From Streptomyces niveus (lineage in GTDB: Bacteria; Actinomycetota; Actinomycetes; Streptomycetales; Streptomycetaceae): a stretch of DNA of 64,000 bases. Location of the stretch: the NCBI RefSeq assembly GCF_002009175.1, contig NZ_CP018047.1, positions 3,596,001 to 3,660,000 on the forward strand. Direction: 5' to 3'. A model generated the notes under the pieces. That model was not told where the DNA came from, did not search any database, and worked only from the letters and a program-made list of their open reading frames with translations. How positions within the stretch are numbered: position 1 is the stretch's first letter; each line of letters opens with the position of its first letter. Shown piece by piece: positions 9,164 to 17,400 of the stretch. A program made the translations under genes and the position numbers.

Positions 9164-9658
9164 GAAGACCTCCTGCACACGGGAAAAACGGGTGAGGGCA
9201 CCCGGAGCCGAAGCCACCGGTGGGGAAACGCTGGCTTGCCGAAGCGCCCGACAAGCGCGGGACGATGCTGTGGACCACGGACAGTGGTGGAAGGAACCTG
9301 GGCTCAGAGAAGCACGGTCACGGGCTTCCATCTGACCTGACCTGGGAGTTTCAGGGAAGGTCGTCTACGTTGACATGCTTCTGAAACCGTTGGCCAGTCA
9401 TTCCGCAGCTTTCCCGTCTGCCGGTGGCGAACTTGTCCGCCGACATCGAACTCAGCCCATGGAGTTCCTTGCAGTTCAAACCAGCCGCCCCGACAATCAG
9501 TCGGCGACACGCTCGGTTTCGAGTGGATGCTCTGGTCTCCGACCACGGGAACTCAACAGTCAGCAGAAAGCCCCGTCGTGCTCCTTCTAGAGGCACACGG
9601 CGGGGCGTTCATCGTCTCACTTGGACGCGACGATAGACCGGCACTGGTCGGCGGATGA
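9164..9658. other. Intergenic region with terminator hairpin
   Basis: 495 bases with no convincing gene. The part at 9330-9540 is the upstream region of the DUF317 operon; no clear promoter hexamers are seen. A hairpin at 9570-9606 lies downstream of the DUF397 gene. Confidence 0.5.
9570..9606. terminator. Hairpin downstream of DUF397 gene
   Basis: An 11-bp stem (GCCCCGTCGTG / CACGGCGGGGC, one wobble pair) with a 15-base loop, about 50 bases beyond the stop of the minus-strand DUF397 gene. Confidence 0.5.
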
Positions 9659-9868
9659 TCAGACCGTGCCGAACTTGCCAGCGTGGACGCCTGCCGTGAA
9701 GGAAGCGAAGGAGCCGGCCGAGAAGTTCAGAACCGGTCCAGTGGGGTTCTTGGAGTCACGGACGGGAACGATGCCGTGCGAGACGGCAAGGTTGGCGGCG
9801 ACCTCAACGCACTGGCCGCCGTTGCTGCTGTAGGAGGACGTGAACCGACGCGGTGTCTCGGTCGTCAC
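9659..9868 (-). CDS. DUF397 domain protein
   Basis: A 69-aa protein with the DUF397 signature: an SSYSSNGGQCVEVA stretch, then VPVRDSKNPTGPVL, then FSAGSFASFTAGV. These small Streptomyces proteins are usually paired with an XRE regulator and a HATPase anti-sigma-like protein, and several such groups influence development and antibiotic production. Here the XRE (10450-11697) and HATPase (11829-12347) genes are nearby but separated by cutA. The GTG at 9868 has GAGGG at 6 bases. Confidence 0.9.
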   Translation of the reverse strand: MTTETPRRFTSSYSSNGGQCVEVAANLAVSHGIVPVRDSKNPTGPVLNFSAGSFASFTAGVHAGKFGTV

Positions 9869-10071
9869 GGGAGACCCTCGCTTCATGGGCCCGAACACTT
9901 CGGACTTACTCGTCTAGGGGTGCTCTGCGAACCTCTCGGGAACGAGCTGCGTAGTCCAACGAGCCGAAAGGTCCGGAGGGAGCGTTCGGCCTGCATCCTG
10001 GCGACCAGCACTTGTCGGTTGCGTCGAACGTCTGGGTATGGTCGCGGTACCCGAGCTGGAGAGGTAGCCGC

Positions 10072-10398
10072 ATGGACCCCGAGATCGTGATCGCGCAGAC
10101 GACGAGTGACGACGAGGAGCAGGCGAAGACCCTCGCCAGGGGCGCTGTTGAGAGCAAACTGGCGGCGGGCGTTCACATCGATGCGCCCATCACCGCCTTC
10201 TACTGGTGGCAGGGGAAGGTCGAAGCGGCTCAGGAGTGGCGGATCTCCTACGTGACGTCGTTGGATCGCCTCCCTGCGCTGCAGGCATGGCTGCACGAGA
10301 GGCACCCGTACGACGTCCCCCAGTGGGTCACGCTGCCTGTGACCGGAGGGTCGGAGGAGTACCTGTCCTGGGTCGTCGACGAGACGCGTTCGCAGTAG
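10072..10398 (+). CDS. cutA: CutA1-family divalent ion tolerance protein
   Basis: A 108-aa protein, the usual CutA1 length, with a ferredoxin-like fold forming trimers. Family features seen are the N-terminal IVIAQTTSDDEEQAKTLA, the core TAFYWWQGKVEAAQEWRISYVT (the W..GK....E pattern) and HPYDVPQWVTLPVTGGSEEYLSWV at the C-terminus. CutA1 is linked to divalent metal tolerance, but its biochemical role is unresolved. The ATG at 10072 is preceded by GGAGAGG. Its stop lies only 51 bases from the convergent XRE gene end. Confidence 0.92.
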   Translation: MDPEIVIAQTTSDDEEQAKTLARGAVESKLAAGVHIDAPITAFYWWQGKVEAAQEWRISYVTSLDRLPALQAWLHERHPYDVPQWVTLPVTGGSEEYLSWVVDETRSQ

Positions 10399-10449
10399 AA
10401 GTCGCGACCGCAGCGCGTCGCCCTCACCGAGCCTGTGCGCTTGGACGCT

Positions 10450-11697
10450 TCACAGCGTCGCGAACGTCAGTAGGTGGCTGGCCAGGTCATGCTCGGTGTC
10501 GGGAAGCCCGGCAGCGATGGTCTGCGCCCGCTGACGGCCCATGGTGTTGGGCTTCGACTCTGCCGCTGCTGCGAACTGGTGCGCGACGTAGGCCCCGCGG
10601 TCTATGTCGCCGCCGCGCAGAAGGGCGGACGCCAGGTCCCCCAGGACGACCACACCGGACTCGGGTAGTTCACCGCCGAGGCGCTCGACTGCGGAGTCGG
10701 CTGTGGCCGTCAGCTCCTGACGCTTGAGTTCGCCGTAGACCGAGAGCGTTAAGGAGTCCATCCGGTACGGCGTCACGAAGCGGACCCACGCCTGCTCGCT
10801 TGTATGGTCGGCGAAGTCATAGGCGAACTTGGCCTGGTCCAGCGCGCGAAGGGCGCCAGCGTCATCGCCTGACTGAGCGGCCTCCTCCGCGTACCGGCCC
10901 AGGGCCCATGCTGCGGCGGTTGCATTGCCGCGTCCGCGTACGTCGTGAGCTGCCTGCGACAGCATCTCCAGCGCCTTCGCAGGGTTGGGGGCACCGTAGC
11001 TCGCGTAGCCCAGGGCCAGGGCGCGCAGCGGGGGGTGTCCAGCCTTCTTCGCGCACTCCGAGGTCACTCCGTAATAGGAGGTGGCCTTGTCGTGCTCGCC
11101 GAGGTCCCAGGCAATCCATCCGGCAAGAGCAGCGGTCTCCCCCGCCGCGATGGTCAGGGCTCGCTCGTGGGCTCCGGCGCGGGGAAGGGCTGCGGTGATC
11201 GCGTCCAAGTGCGCCTCGACCCGAGACTGCAGGCTGAGCGCGCTCTCGTTCAGCTCGTCCACGTGCAACCGGGCCGCATGATCAATAAGTACCCCCGTGG
11301 ACTCAGGGTCGATCTTGGAGCCCTTGCTGAGTGCGTAGGCCAGCCGGCCCCACGGCTCGGCAGCCGCAGCCGCACCGATGACTGCGCCTCCCAGCAGCGT
11401 TCGGCGTTTCACGTCGTCCAGGTCCTCCGCCTCGGCCTTGTTCTTCTCTCGCCGCCTGGCGCGGGCGGCTTTCGCCTCGCGTAGCAGCGGCTCCAGCGGG
11501 ACGCCGCAGGCCAAAGCGATGTTCCCCAGGGTGTGGTCCGTCGGAACGTTGGCACCGTTCTCGTACCGGTTCACCTCTCGGCGGGTCATCGTTGCCCGGC
11601 CGGAAGCGGCGTTGATCGCACCGGCCTGCTCGTCCTGCGTCCGATTCGCGTTACGCCGCAGGTGACGGAGCAGCTCGGCAAATGGATCCACTGCCAT
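10450..11697 (-). CDS. XRE-family transcriptional regulator with TPR-like C-terminus
   Basis: 415 aa. The N-terminal helix-turn-helix domain (about 5-70) contains QAGAINAASGRATMTRREVNRYE and LGNIALACGV. A basic linker with a twin-arginine-like KRRTLLGGAVIGAAAAAE follows, then an all-helical Ala-rich sensor region of TPR type (about 150-410). This layout is typical of Streptomyces regulators that sit beside HATPase and DUF397 genes and can repress development or antibiotic synthesis. I chose the ATG at 11697 because the longer frame upstream has no HTH homology. It is divergent from the HATPase gene, with about 130 bases between. Confidence 0.9.
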   Translation of the reverse strand: MAVDPFAELLRHLRRNANRTQDEQAGAINAASGRATMTRREVNRYENGANVPTDHTLGNIALACGVPLEPLLREAKAARARRREKNKAEAEDLDDVKRRTLLGGAVIGAAAAAEPWGRLAYALSKGSKIDPESTGVLIDHAARLHVDELNESALSLQSRVEAHLDAITAALPRAGAHERALTIAAGETAALAGWIAWDLGEHDKATSYYGVTSECAKKAGHPPLRALALGYASYGAPNPAKALEMLSQAAHDVRGRGNATAAAWALGRYAEEAAQSGDDAGALRALDQAKFAYDFADHTSEQAWVRFVTPYRMDSLTLSVYGELKRQELTATADSAVERLGGELPESGVVVLGDLASALLRGGDIDRGAYVAHQFAAAAESKPNTMGRQRAQTIAAGLPDTEHDLASHLLTFATL

Positions 11698-11828
11698 GAG
11701 TCTGACCCCTATCCGTGGGAGAAAGCCAATACTCCCCTCAACTCCCCCCTGAATTTCCCCCCTTGACAAAGATTTCCCCACTCCGGTTTCCCCTGTTCCA
11801 GATCGCGCAGCCACGGTGCGATGTGCGC
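11698..11828. promoter_or_regulatory. Divergent promoter region between XRE and HATPase genes
   Basis: A consensus -35 TTGACA lies at 11763-11768 on the plus strand, though no good -10 is found at 17-18 bases. Repeats surround it: ACTCCCCTCA/ACTCCCCCCT in tandem at 11731-11750, and ATTTCCCC at about 11753 and 11772. The repeats are a plausible operator for the adjacent XRE regulator, by inference. Confidence 0.4.
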
Positions 11829-12347
11829 ATGACCACGCACCGGACAGCAACGCCACCCCGACCTGGGGGCGACGACGGTGGCGCCCACGTCGTCGGCGCC
11901 GCGACCGCTCGGTGTCCGCTGGCCTCTCACGTCTTCGAGATGGCCATGGAACCGGTAGATCTGCACGTCGCTCAAGCACGACGAACCACGGCCACCGTGC
12001 TGAGCCACTGGTCGTTGCCGGAGACGCCGGCAGAGGACGCCCGGCTCGTCGTCTCGGAGTTGGTGTCCAACGCGATCATCCACGGTTCCGGGGACGTCCG
12101 ACTGCGACTGCGACACGACGACCACGAGCTTCGAATCCGAGTCACCGACGACAGCACCGCACCGGCGAGGCGACGACGTGCAAGTGCCGCCAGCCTCGGT
12201 GGTCGAGGGCTGCACCTCGTCGCCTGCCTGTCGCTTCGGTGGGGCGTCGCGGACGCCGGCCGAACGACATACGCGGTCATCCCCACTCTCACGGAGGCAC
12301 CCCCATGTCGCCGCACAACGCAGTCAAGCACGGAGCCGACGTGTTGA
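11829..12347 (+). CDS. RsbW/SpoIIAB-like HATPase (anti-sigma-factor-type kinase)
   Basis: A 172-aa single-domain GHKL ATPase. The N box is SELVSNAIIHG (about 80-90), the G1 box RVTDDS (about 111-116) and the G2 box GGRGLHLV (about 132-139). Such stand-alone proteins are numerous in Streptomyces and can phosphorylate anti-anti-sigma factors or act in bld/whi-like circuits. The ATG at 11829 is chosen; an internal ATG in frame near 11946 would leave the domain just intact. It overlaps the next gene by 43 bases and reads away from the XRE regulator. Confidence 0.85.
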   Translation: MTTHRTATPPRPGGDDGGAHVVGAATARCPLASHVFEMAMEPVDLHVAQARRTTATVLSHWSLPETPAEDARLVVSELVSNAIIHGSGDVRLRLRHDDHELRIRVTDDSTAPARRRRASAASLGGRGLHLVACLSLRWGVADAGRTTYAVIPTLTEAPPCRRTTQSSTEPTC

Positions 12348-12913
12348 GCCTCGTCGCCTTTGATCGAGGGCGAGAGAAGCGCACGGGCGGTGGGGCGCCG
12401 ACTGCTGGCCGGGACCACCCGAGATGGCCTCGCACCTCTGCCCGAGTGAAGCGCCAGTCCCGAGCTGGCCAACTCCGAGGCTTCCGTGAGCACTTCTACC
12501 GACAGGTCGTCGACGCGCAGGCCAATCAGCCGCTGCGCGTGCTGGCGTACAGCTTGATACCGAGTCCGAGGGCCCGACCTGACGAGGACTGGGGGACGCT
12601 GCAGGCTGAGGCCGACCAGCTCGGTTACGCGATCGCCGCCCGGCTCCACGATGTGGCGGTCCCGGTGACCACGACCTACCTCCCGGCATCCAGTGCGAGC
12701 CAGGGCGTCTACACGCCGCCTTGGGATCGACCTGGTTGGCGGGAAGCCGAGCGGCAACTCCGAGCGGGCTTGGCCGACGGCGTGCTCGTCCTCGACCGGC
12801 ACACCATCAGCTCCGATGACGACGAGTACCGCGCCGTGATCAAACACCTGGGCGAGCACTGCCGGGCGTTTCTCCACCTCGTGATCTCCGAGGAGCCCGT
12901 CGCGCCGACTTGA
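12305..12913 (+). CDS. Hypothetical protein with possible resolvase/Toprim-like fold
   Basis: 202 aa. Residues about 65-195 form an alternating beta/alpha pattern with DGVLVLDRHTISSDDDEYRAVIKHL near the end, which resembles the recombinase-N or nucleotide-sharing folds seen in some regulatory proteins. I do not recognise a named family. The N-terminal 60 residues are basic. It overlaps the HATPase gene end and seems co-transcribed. The ATG at 12305 follows an AC-rich stretch with GGAGG about 10 bases upstream. Confidence 0.65.
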   Translation: MSPHNAVKHGADVLSLVAFDRGREKRTGGGAPTAGRDHPRWPRTSARVKRQSRAGQLRGFREHFYRQVVDAQANQPLRVLAYSLIPSPRARPDEDWGTLQAEADQLGYAIAARLHDVAVPVTTTYLPASSASQGVYTPPWDRPGWREAERQLRAGLADGVLVLDRHTISSDDDEYRAVIKHLGEHCRAFLHLVISEEPVAPT

Positions 12914-12931
12914 AGGCGTCCACTGCGCTGG

Positions 12932-13030
12932 ATGGACAGGAAGGGCTGGGGCTGGCGGCAGACCAGCGCCCAGATCGCCCTGATCGCCACCGTGAGCGTC
13001 GCGCTCGCCTTCACCTTCAAATACACCTGA
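12932..13030 (+). CDS. 32-aa predicted membrane microprotein
   Basis: The short frame ATG..TGA encodes MDRKGWGWRQ followed by a single hydrophobic helix (SAQIALIATVSVALAFTF) and a KYT tail. A basic, Trp-rich N-terminus plus one TM segment is what a small membrane protein looks like, and it sits in the 130-base gap of the operon between 12305-12913 and 13044-13382. The ribosome site is weak. Moderate to low certainty. Confidence 0.4.
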   Translation: MDRKGWGWRQTSAQIALIATVSVALAFTFKYT

Positions 13031-13043
13031 CCGAGGGCTGACC

Positions 13044-13382
13044 ATGACTTTCGAGGGACACACCGATCGTGCACCGCGCCTCCTGCCGCACCGCGAGCAG
13101 GGCGAAGCGCTCCTCACCATCCGGGAGGCAGCCCCGTCGGCACCCAGCGAAGAGGGCATCGGCCTCTTCGCCGTGCCCGCCGGTGAGGTTCAGGGGCGTG
13201 GCTTCAACCCTCTCGCGCTTTCACCGGCTCTCGCGCCTGCCGGCCGTGCCGGACGGATCGCCCAGTCTTCGGCTGACGGCCCGCCCGGACGCGGCCTGAC
13301 TCTCCTCAAGCGAGCACGACGGCGACCACCGCTGCCCCGGATGCCGTCGCCGGTTGCCTACACCGTCCCATCCATCCTCTAG
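13044..13382 (+). CDS. Hypothetical protein
   Basis: 112 aa, low-complexity Pro/Arg/Ala-rich, no recognisable domain. The first 55 residues (TFEGHTDRAPRLLPHREQGE) look more protein-like than the rest. It is retained as a possible gene because it fits the co-directional spacing of the operon. It could equally be a degraded frame. Confidence 0.35.
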   Translation: MTFEGHTDRAPRLLPHREQGEALLTIREAAPSAPSEEGIGLFAVPAGEVQGRGFNPLALSPALAPAGRAGRIAQSSADGPPGRGLTLLKRARRRPPLPRMPSPVAYTVPSIL

Positions 13383-13394
13383 TAAAGGTCGCAG

Positions 13395-13877
13395 ATGAAC
13401 CGTCCCGTTCTCGCTCTGGCCACCACCATCGCCCTCGCGTCCGCGGTGCACATCGCCCAGCGTCACCTGCAGCACCGCCAGCCCCTGGAGTTGGCGGTGC
13501 ACCAGGCCCACGGCCGCATGCTCGAAGTCGCCACCACGCAACCGGACTTGGACCCGATCTGGGTGCGCAACCATCCCGACCACGCCAAGGACGACGAATC
13601 GGGTCCGCTCCTGATGTGCCAGTGGTGGCTTGAGTTCTGGCGCACCGGCCTCAATCTCGGGGTGTTCACCCCCGCCGTCCTGCGGCAGAACGCGCGGAAC
13701 TTCATGCAGGACCCGACGGCCCTCAAGGCGTGGGCTCTGACCCGCCACGGGCGTGCTCTGCAGTCCCGGGGCCGATGGGACCGCATGCACGTGGCGTTGC
13801 TCGACGCGGCGTTCGAGGAGACCGGCGGTCCGTCCCAGTACCCCGAGTTGGAACTTGCCCCGGCCTCGGCCCTCTGA
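13395..13877 (+). CDS. DUF6082-like protein with N-terminal membrane anchor
   Basis: 160 aa. A hydrophobic N-terminal segment (about 4-20) is followed by a helical domain with LEVATTQPDLDPIW, LLMCQWWLEFWRTGLNLG, FMQDPTALKAW and RGRWDRMHVALLDAAFEE. This resembles a Streptomyces family (DUF6082; tentative) of anchored small proteins of unknown function that often sit with regulatory genes. It lies 31 bases ahead of the biosynthetic block and could share its transcript. Confidence 0.75.
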   Translation: MNRPVLALATTIALASAVHIAQRHLQHRQPLELAVHQAHGRMLEVATTQPDLDPIWVRNHPDHAKDDESGPLLMCQWWLEFWRTGLNLGVFTPAVLRQNARNFMQDPTALKAWALTRHGRALQSRGRWDRMHVALLDAAFEETGGPSQYPELELAPASAL

Positions 13878-13908
13878 GGCACGACGACACCCTGACGAGA
13901 GGATGATC

Positions 13909-14601
13909 ATGACCGTTCCCGCTTGCGGATCGCCACCCGCTCCGGCCGCGCCGAGCGACCACAGGTCGCGCGCTCTTCTCCTCGACCTCGACGGGGTCCT
14001 GCTCGACACGCGTCCCGTGATGCGGAAGGCGTGGCAGAGGGTCCAGGAGATCCATGGCGTCGCGCTCCCCTTCCGCGACTACGAGCGCCACTTGGGCCGC
14101 GAGTTCGGAGACATCATGCAGCGACTGGGCGTGACCGACGCCGAAGCGGTCCGCCGGACGTACGAGGCGGAGTCCGTGGCCACCGCGCACCTCGCGGAGG
14201 AGTTCGCCGGCATCGTCGAGACGCTCCACGCCTTCGTGGCCGCCGACTGGCGGCTGGGCGTCGTGACGTCCAAGCACGTCGACCGGGCGGCCCCGCTCCT
14301 CGCGCGCCTCGGGTGTCCCTTCGCGACCATCCGCACGCCCGCCGGAGCGGGCCGGACGAAGCCGGCCCCGGACCCGCTCCTCCTGGCGCTGGTCGACCTG
14401 GGAGTCGACCCCGCCTCCGCCATCTACGTGGGTGACATGGCGGTCGACCAGGAGTCGGCCGCACGCGCCGGCGTCCCCTATGTACACGCTGGATGGGGCT
14501 ACGGGCAGCCGACGGCTCCCGACCCCGAGACGGCCTCGTCCCCCAGGGAACTGCTGAGCCTCCTCCCCGCCAAGCGGCTCGTCGAGGGGAGCACGGTGTG
14601 A
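13909..14601 (+). CDS. HAD-superfamily phosphatase (phosphoglycolate-phosphatase-like)
   Basis: A 230-aa HAD subfamily IA hydrolase, probably removing phosphate from a sugar or nucleoside phosphate in the pathway. The nucleophile motif is LLLDLDGVLLDT (Asp26, Asp28). It also has the helical cap, VVTSKH (motif II), GRTKPAPDP (motif III Lys) and YVGDMAVDQESAARAG (motif IV). The second of two near-adjacent ATGs (13909) is favoured because GAGAGG lies 6 bases upstream. The stop overlaps the next start (GTGTGA). It opens the 14-gene block. Confidence 0.9.
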   Translation: MTVPACGSPPAPAAPSDHRSRALLLDLDGVLLDTRPVMRKAWQRVQEIHGVALPFRDYERHLGREFGDIMQRLGVTDAEAVRRTYEAESVATAHLAEEFAGIVETLHAFVAADWRLGVVTSKHVDRAAPLLARLGCPFATIRTPAGAGRTKPAPDPLLLALVDLGVDPASAIYVGDMAVDQESAARAGVPYVHAGWGYGQPTAPDPETASSPRELLSLLPAKRLVEGSTV

Positions 14602-16445
14602 GTCCCCGCACGACTGGTGGCCTCGGCCTGGTCCGCTCCTCCAACGCCGGGAAGCCGACGTGGACTCTCGTCGGAACCGGCGCCCTGGCGCACGCGCGAA
14701 CCGACCACATCCACACCACGGACCTGGAAGCGACGACCGTCGACAAGCAGGTACTGCGCTCCGGCGTCGAAGACGTCATGGAGGCCGTAGACCGTTACAG
14801 CGCCACTCTGGCGGCCACCCCGGGCGGAGCCGGCTGGCTCCACGTCCAGCACGTCCCCGTGCGACGCTTCGTCGCCGAGATCGTGCGCAAGCTCCTGGCC
14901 CTGAACGCCTGGGCACCGTTCGCCTCCGCCCCAGGGCCCCTGGCCCTGGCCCCGTACGAAGGGCTCGTGGGACTGCGTTCGAGCAGCTCGCGTGAGTACC
15001 TGGCCTACACCGTGACGTGGTCCGGCGTCGCGTACGTGCTCGGTGCTGCGGCACCGCACAACCCGACCCACTCCGCCCAGCTCCGCAACCGTTCCCGGAC
15101 GAGTACGGCGAACACGGAGCCGAGTTCGCTCCCCTCGGACCTTGGACGGCAGGACGTTCTGGCGCTGTCGTGGACCTCCCGCCACGCCGCCACGCTGACC
15201 CCGGTTCTCGCCGAACTGTCGCGCGGCGGGCAGAGGAGCCTCCTGCTCGATCTCGCCACTGATGCCGCCGAGCGGTGCAGCGCGGGACCGGCAACGGGTA
15301 TCGAGCTGCGCTCGGCTCCGAGCGACCTCTTCACTCTCTCCGGCACCGCCGAGGGCCTCCATCGTTCCGACGACGAGCACGTCGTCCAGGTGGGAGGCCA
15401 CGGCGTCCAACTTGCCCGGCTCGTGAGGCTCTTGTCCGTGCTCTTGGAGACCAGCGGGGGCTGCACCCAGCCGTCGTGGCGGACGGTGGTGCGGGCGGAG
15501 GGCTGGCTCGACGACATCCTGTCGACCACCCGGCCGCACACCGTCCTGCTGAGCAACGACACCAGCCCTCTGGGCGTGCTGGCCGCGCACGCCGCCGAGC
15601 GGCACGGGGCGAACTCGGTTCACGTCCAGCACGGGGCGTGGACAGCGGAATCGGTCGCCTGGCCGGCCCTGCACAGCCGCGACATCGTTGTGATGGGCGG
15701 GAGGGACCTCGCTCTGGGCCGAGGGTGGGCACGCCATCCCAAGGCCGAGGTGCACGTACTTGGGCAGCCCCGTTTCGACGTTCTCGCCGGCCTGAGCCGC
15801 CAGGCGCAACGGCGGTACCTGGAGAAGCTGCTCGCTCCGAGGGGACGGCGTGCGCCGACCCGGATCGCGGTGTGGGCCTGCCAGCCCTTCAACCCCGATC
15901 ACCTCAAGTCCCACGTGGACCTCCTCCTGGACGGGCTCGCCGAGGCGGACGGCGACTGGGGGCTCGTCATCGCTCCGCACCCGGCGCAGGGAGCAGACGC
16001 CTTCAACGCTCTGGTGAAGCGGGACGCCGGGACGCCCGTCGCGGTGGCCGATCCCCGGGTCGGAGCACGAGGCTGCCTCGCTGGCGCTGACGCCATAGCG
16101 AGCGCGTACTCGACGTGCGGGATCGAAGCCGCGCTGCTCGGCATCCCGGTCCTCGAAATCGGCCCTCCGGGCGAACGCACCCTGGGCCTGACCAGTCATG
16201 GACTGGCGACCCGGTGCGAGGCGACCGGTGACGTCGCCCAAGCGCTCCGCGGCGTGCGCGGGGGGACTACGCCGGTCCCGCGGGCGGCCCTGGACGTGGT
16301 CTGCCGGTGGCGCGGCGACAGCGCCGCTCGGATCGCCCGGCTCATCACCGACCGCGCCCACTCCGGCCCGAGGGCCGACGACTCCACCCACCACCACCTG
16401 GGGGCCGCTGCGTCGCCCCAGGACGAAGGAGCATCCGTCCGATGA
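14598..16445 (+). CDS. GT-B-fold glycosyltransferase-like protein (polysaccharide/CDP-glycerol type)
   Basis: 615 aa. The first half (about 1-280) is a Rossmann-like region without clear matches. The second half resembles surface-polysaccharide or CDP-glycerol-type transferases: VHVQHGAWTAES, VVMGGRDLALGRGWARHP, VHVLGQPRFDV, VIAPHPAQGADA and AIASAYSTCGIEAALLGIPVLEI with the glycosyltransferase C-terminal pattern. It could transfer a sugar or phospho-alditol from a nucleotide donor. The GTG start at 14598 overlaps the HAD stop, and its own stop overlaps the next ATG (ATGA). The acceptor is unknown. Confidence 0.75.
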   Translation: MSPRTTGGLGLVRSSNAGKPTWTLVGTGALAHARTDHIHTTDLEATTVDKQVLRSGVEDVMEAVDRYSATLAATPGGAGWLHVQHVPVRRFVAEIVRKLLALNAWAPFASAPGPLALAPYEGLVGLRSSSSREYLAYTVTWSGVAYVLGAAAPHNPTHSAQLRNRSRTSTANTEPSSLPSDLGRQDVLALSWTSRHAATLTPVLAELSRGGQRSLLLDLATDAAERCSAGPATGIELRSAPSDLFTLSGTAEGLHRSDDEHVVQVGGHGVQLARLVRLLSVLLETSGGCTQPSWRTVVRAEGWLDDILSTTRPHTVLLSNDTSPLGVLAAHAAERHGANSVHVQHGAWTAESVAWPALHSRDIVVMGGRDLALGRGWARHPKAEVHVLGQPRFDVLAGLSRQAQRRYLEKLLAPRGRRAPTRIAVWACQPFNPDHLKSHVDLLLDGLAEADGDWGLVIAPHPAQGADAFNALVKRDAGTPVAVADPRVGARGCLAGADAIASAYSTCGIEAALLGIPVLEIGPPGERTLGLTSHGLATRCEATGDVAQALRGVRGGTTPVPRAALDVVCRWRGDSAARIARLITDRAHSGPRADDSTHHHLGAAASPQDEGASVR

Positions 16446-17392
16446 CATCCCTCACGGCCGACAGCATCGCCGAGCTGTTCTTCGGCGCCGTCACGCTGGC
16501 CAAGTCCGGCGAGAAGATCAGCCCCCGGGGCATGGCAACCCACGAAGTCCGCGACGTGCACCTGCTGCTCACCCAGCCGCGCGCCCGGCTGCTCTACGCC
16601 CCGCTCGCCCGCATCGTGAATCCGGCCTTCGCCGTCGCCGAGACGGTCTGGCACCTGTCCGGATCCGATGCCCCGTGGATCTTCGACTACAACAACCGGC
16701 TGCGGCAGTTCGCCGACGACGGCGTCCTCCTGGGGGCGTACGGACCGAGGATGCGGAACTGGGGCGGCAAGGTCGACCAGCTCGCCCGCGTCGTGGAGAT
16801 CCTCCAGGCCGACCCCGACTCCCGGCGAGCCCTGATCCAGCTCTACGACCCGGCCCAGGACGCCGCGGGGCACAAGGACGTGCCCTGCACCCTCGGGTTC
16901 CGGTTCCACCTGCGTGCCGGCCGACTGCACATGGCGACCATGATGCGCGGCCAGGATGTATGGATCGGCATGCCGTACGACGTGTTCTTCTACACCGTGC
17001 TGCACGAGCTGGTCGCCGGATGGCTCGACGTGGAACTCGGCGAGTTCCACCTGCACATCGGCTCGCTGCACATCTACGACGAGCACATCGAGCAGGCCGA
17101 CGCGCTGACCTCGCTCTCGGCGAGCGAGATCATGCCCGACCTGCGAACGTCCTGGACGGGATTCTCCGGCCTGCTCGACCGGGTCGAGGCCCGCGACGTG
17201 ACCGGCCATCCCGGCTGGGACGCGATGGCCGAGACGCTGCGCAGTTACCGGCTGTGGAAGGACGGCAAGCGCGAGCAGGCGTGGCGGGCGGCCGACGCGA
17301 TCGACGGGCCCCTCGGCCAGGCTCTCACCGCCTGGTACGGAGAGCTGGAGCGACGCTCGGCCAAGCGCGCCGTGACGGCCGGGGCAAGGTGA
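16442..17392 (+). CDS. Thymidylate-synthase-fold enzyme, predicted cytidylate 5-hydroxymethylase
   Basis: A 316-aa member of the thymidylate synthase family. Aligned to E. coli ThyA, it has the catalytic Cys149 in DVPCTLGF (usual His after Cys is Thr150), Arg169 exactly 20 residues later, the Arg128-Arg129 phosphate pair (DSRRALIQ), Glu67, Asp172, and His210/Tyr212 in LHIYDEH. The base-reading Asn177 of ThyA is Asp180 here (GMPYDVFF), the change found in dCMP hydroxymethylase (phage T4 gp42) and CMP hydroxymethylase (MilA, mildiomycin). This predicts a CMP/dCMP substrate, giving 5-hydroxymethyl-(d)CMP. The next gene, an O-carbamoyltransferase, could act on that hydroxymethyl. It overlaps both neighbours by 4 bases. 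Confidence 0.85.
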   Translation: MTSLTADSIAELFFGAVTLAKSGEKISPRGMATHEVRDVHLLLTQPRARLLYAPLARIVNPAFAVAETVWHLSGSDAPWIFDYNNRLRQFADDGVLLGAYGPRMRNWGGKVDQLARVVEILQADPDSRRALIQLYDPAQDAAGHKDVPCTLGFRFHLRAGRLHMATMMRGQDVWIGMPYDVFFYTVLHELVAGWLDVELGEFHLHIGSLHIYDEHIEQADALTSLSASEIMPDLRTSWTGFSGLLDRVEARDVTGHPGWDAMAETLRSYRLWKDGKREQAWRAADAIDGPLGQALTAWYGELERRSAKRAVTAGAR

Positions 17393-17400
17393 CCGCCGCC

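Noticed and set aside
14499..16448. A 649-codon minus-strand frame opposite the first glycosyltransferase
   Set aside because: Shadow frame. The plus frame has GT-B motifs and translational coupling to both neighbours.
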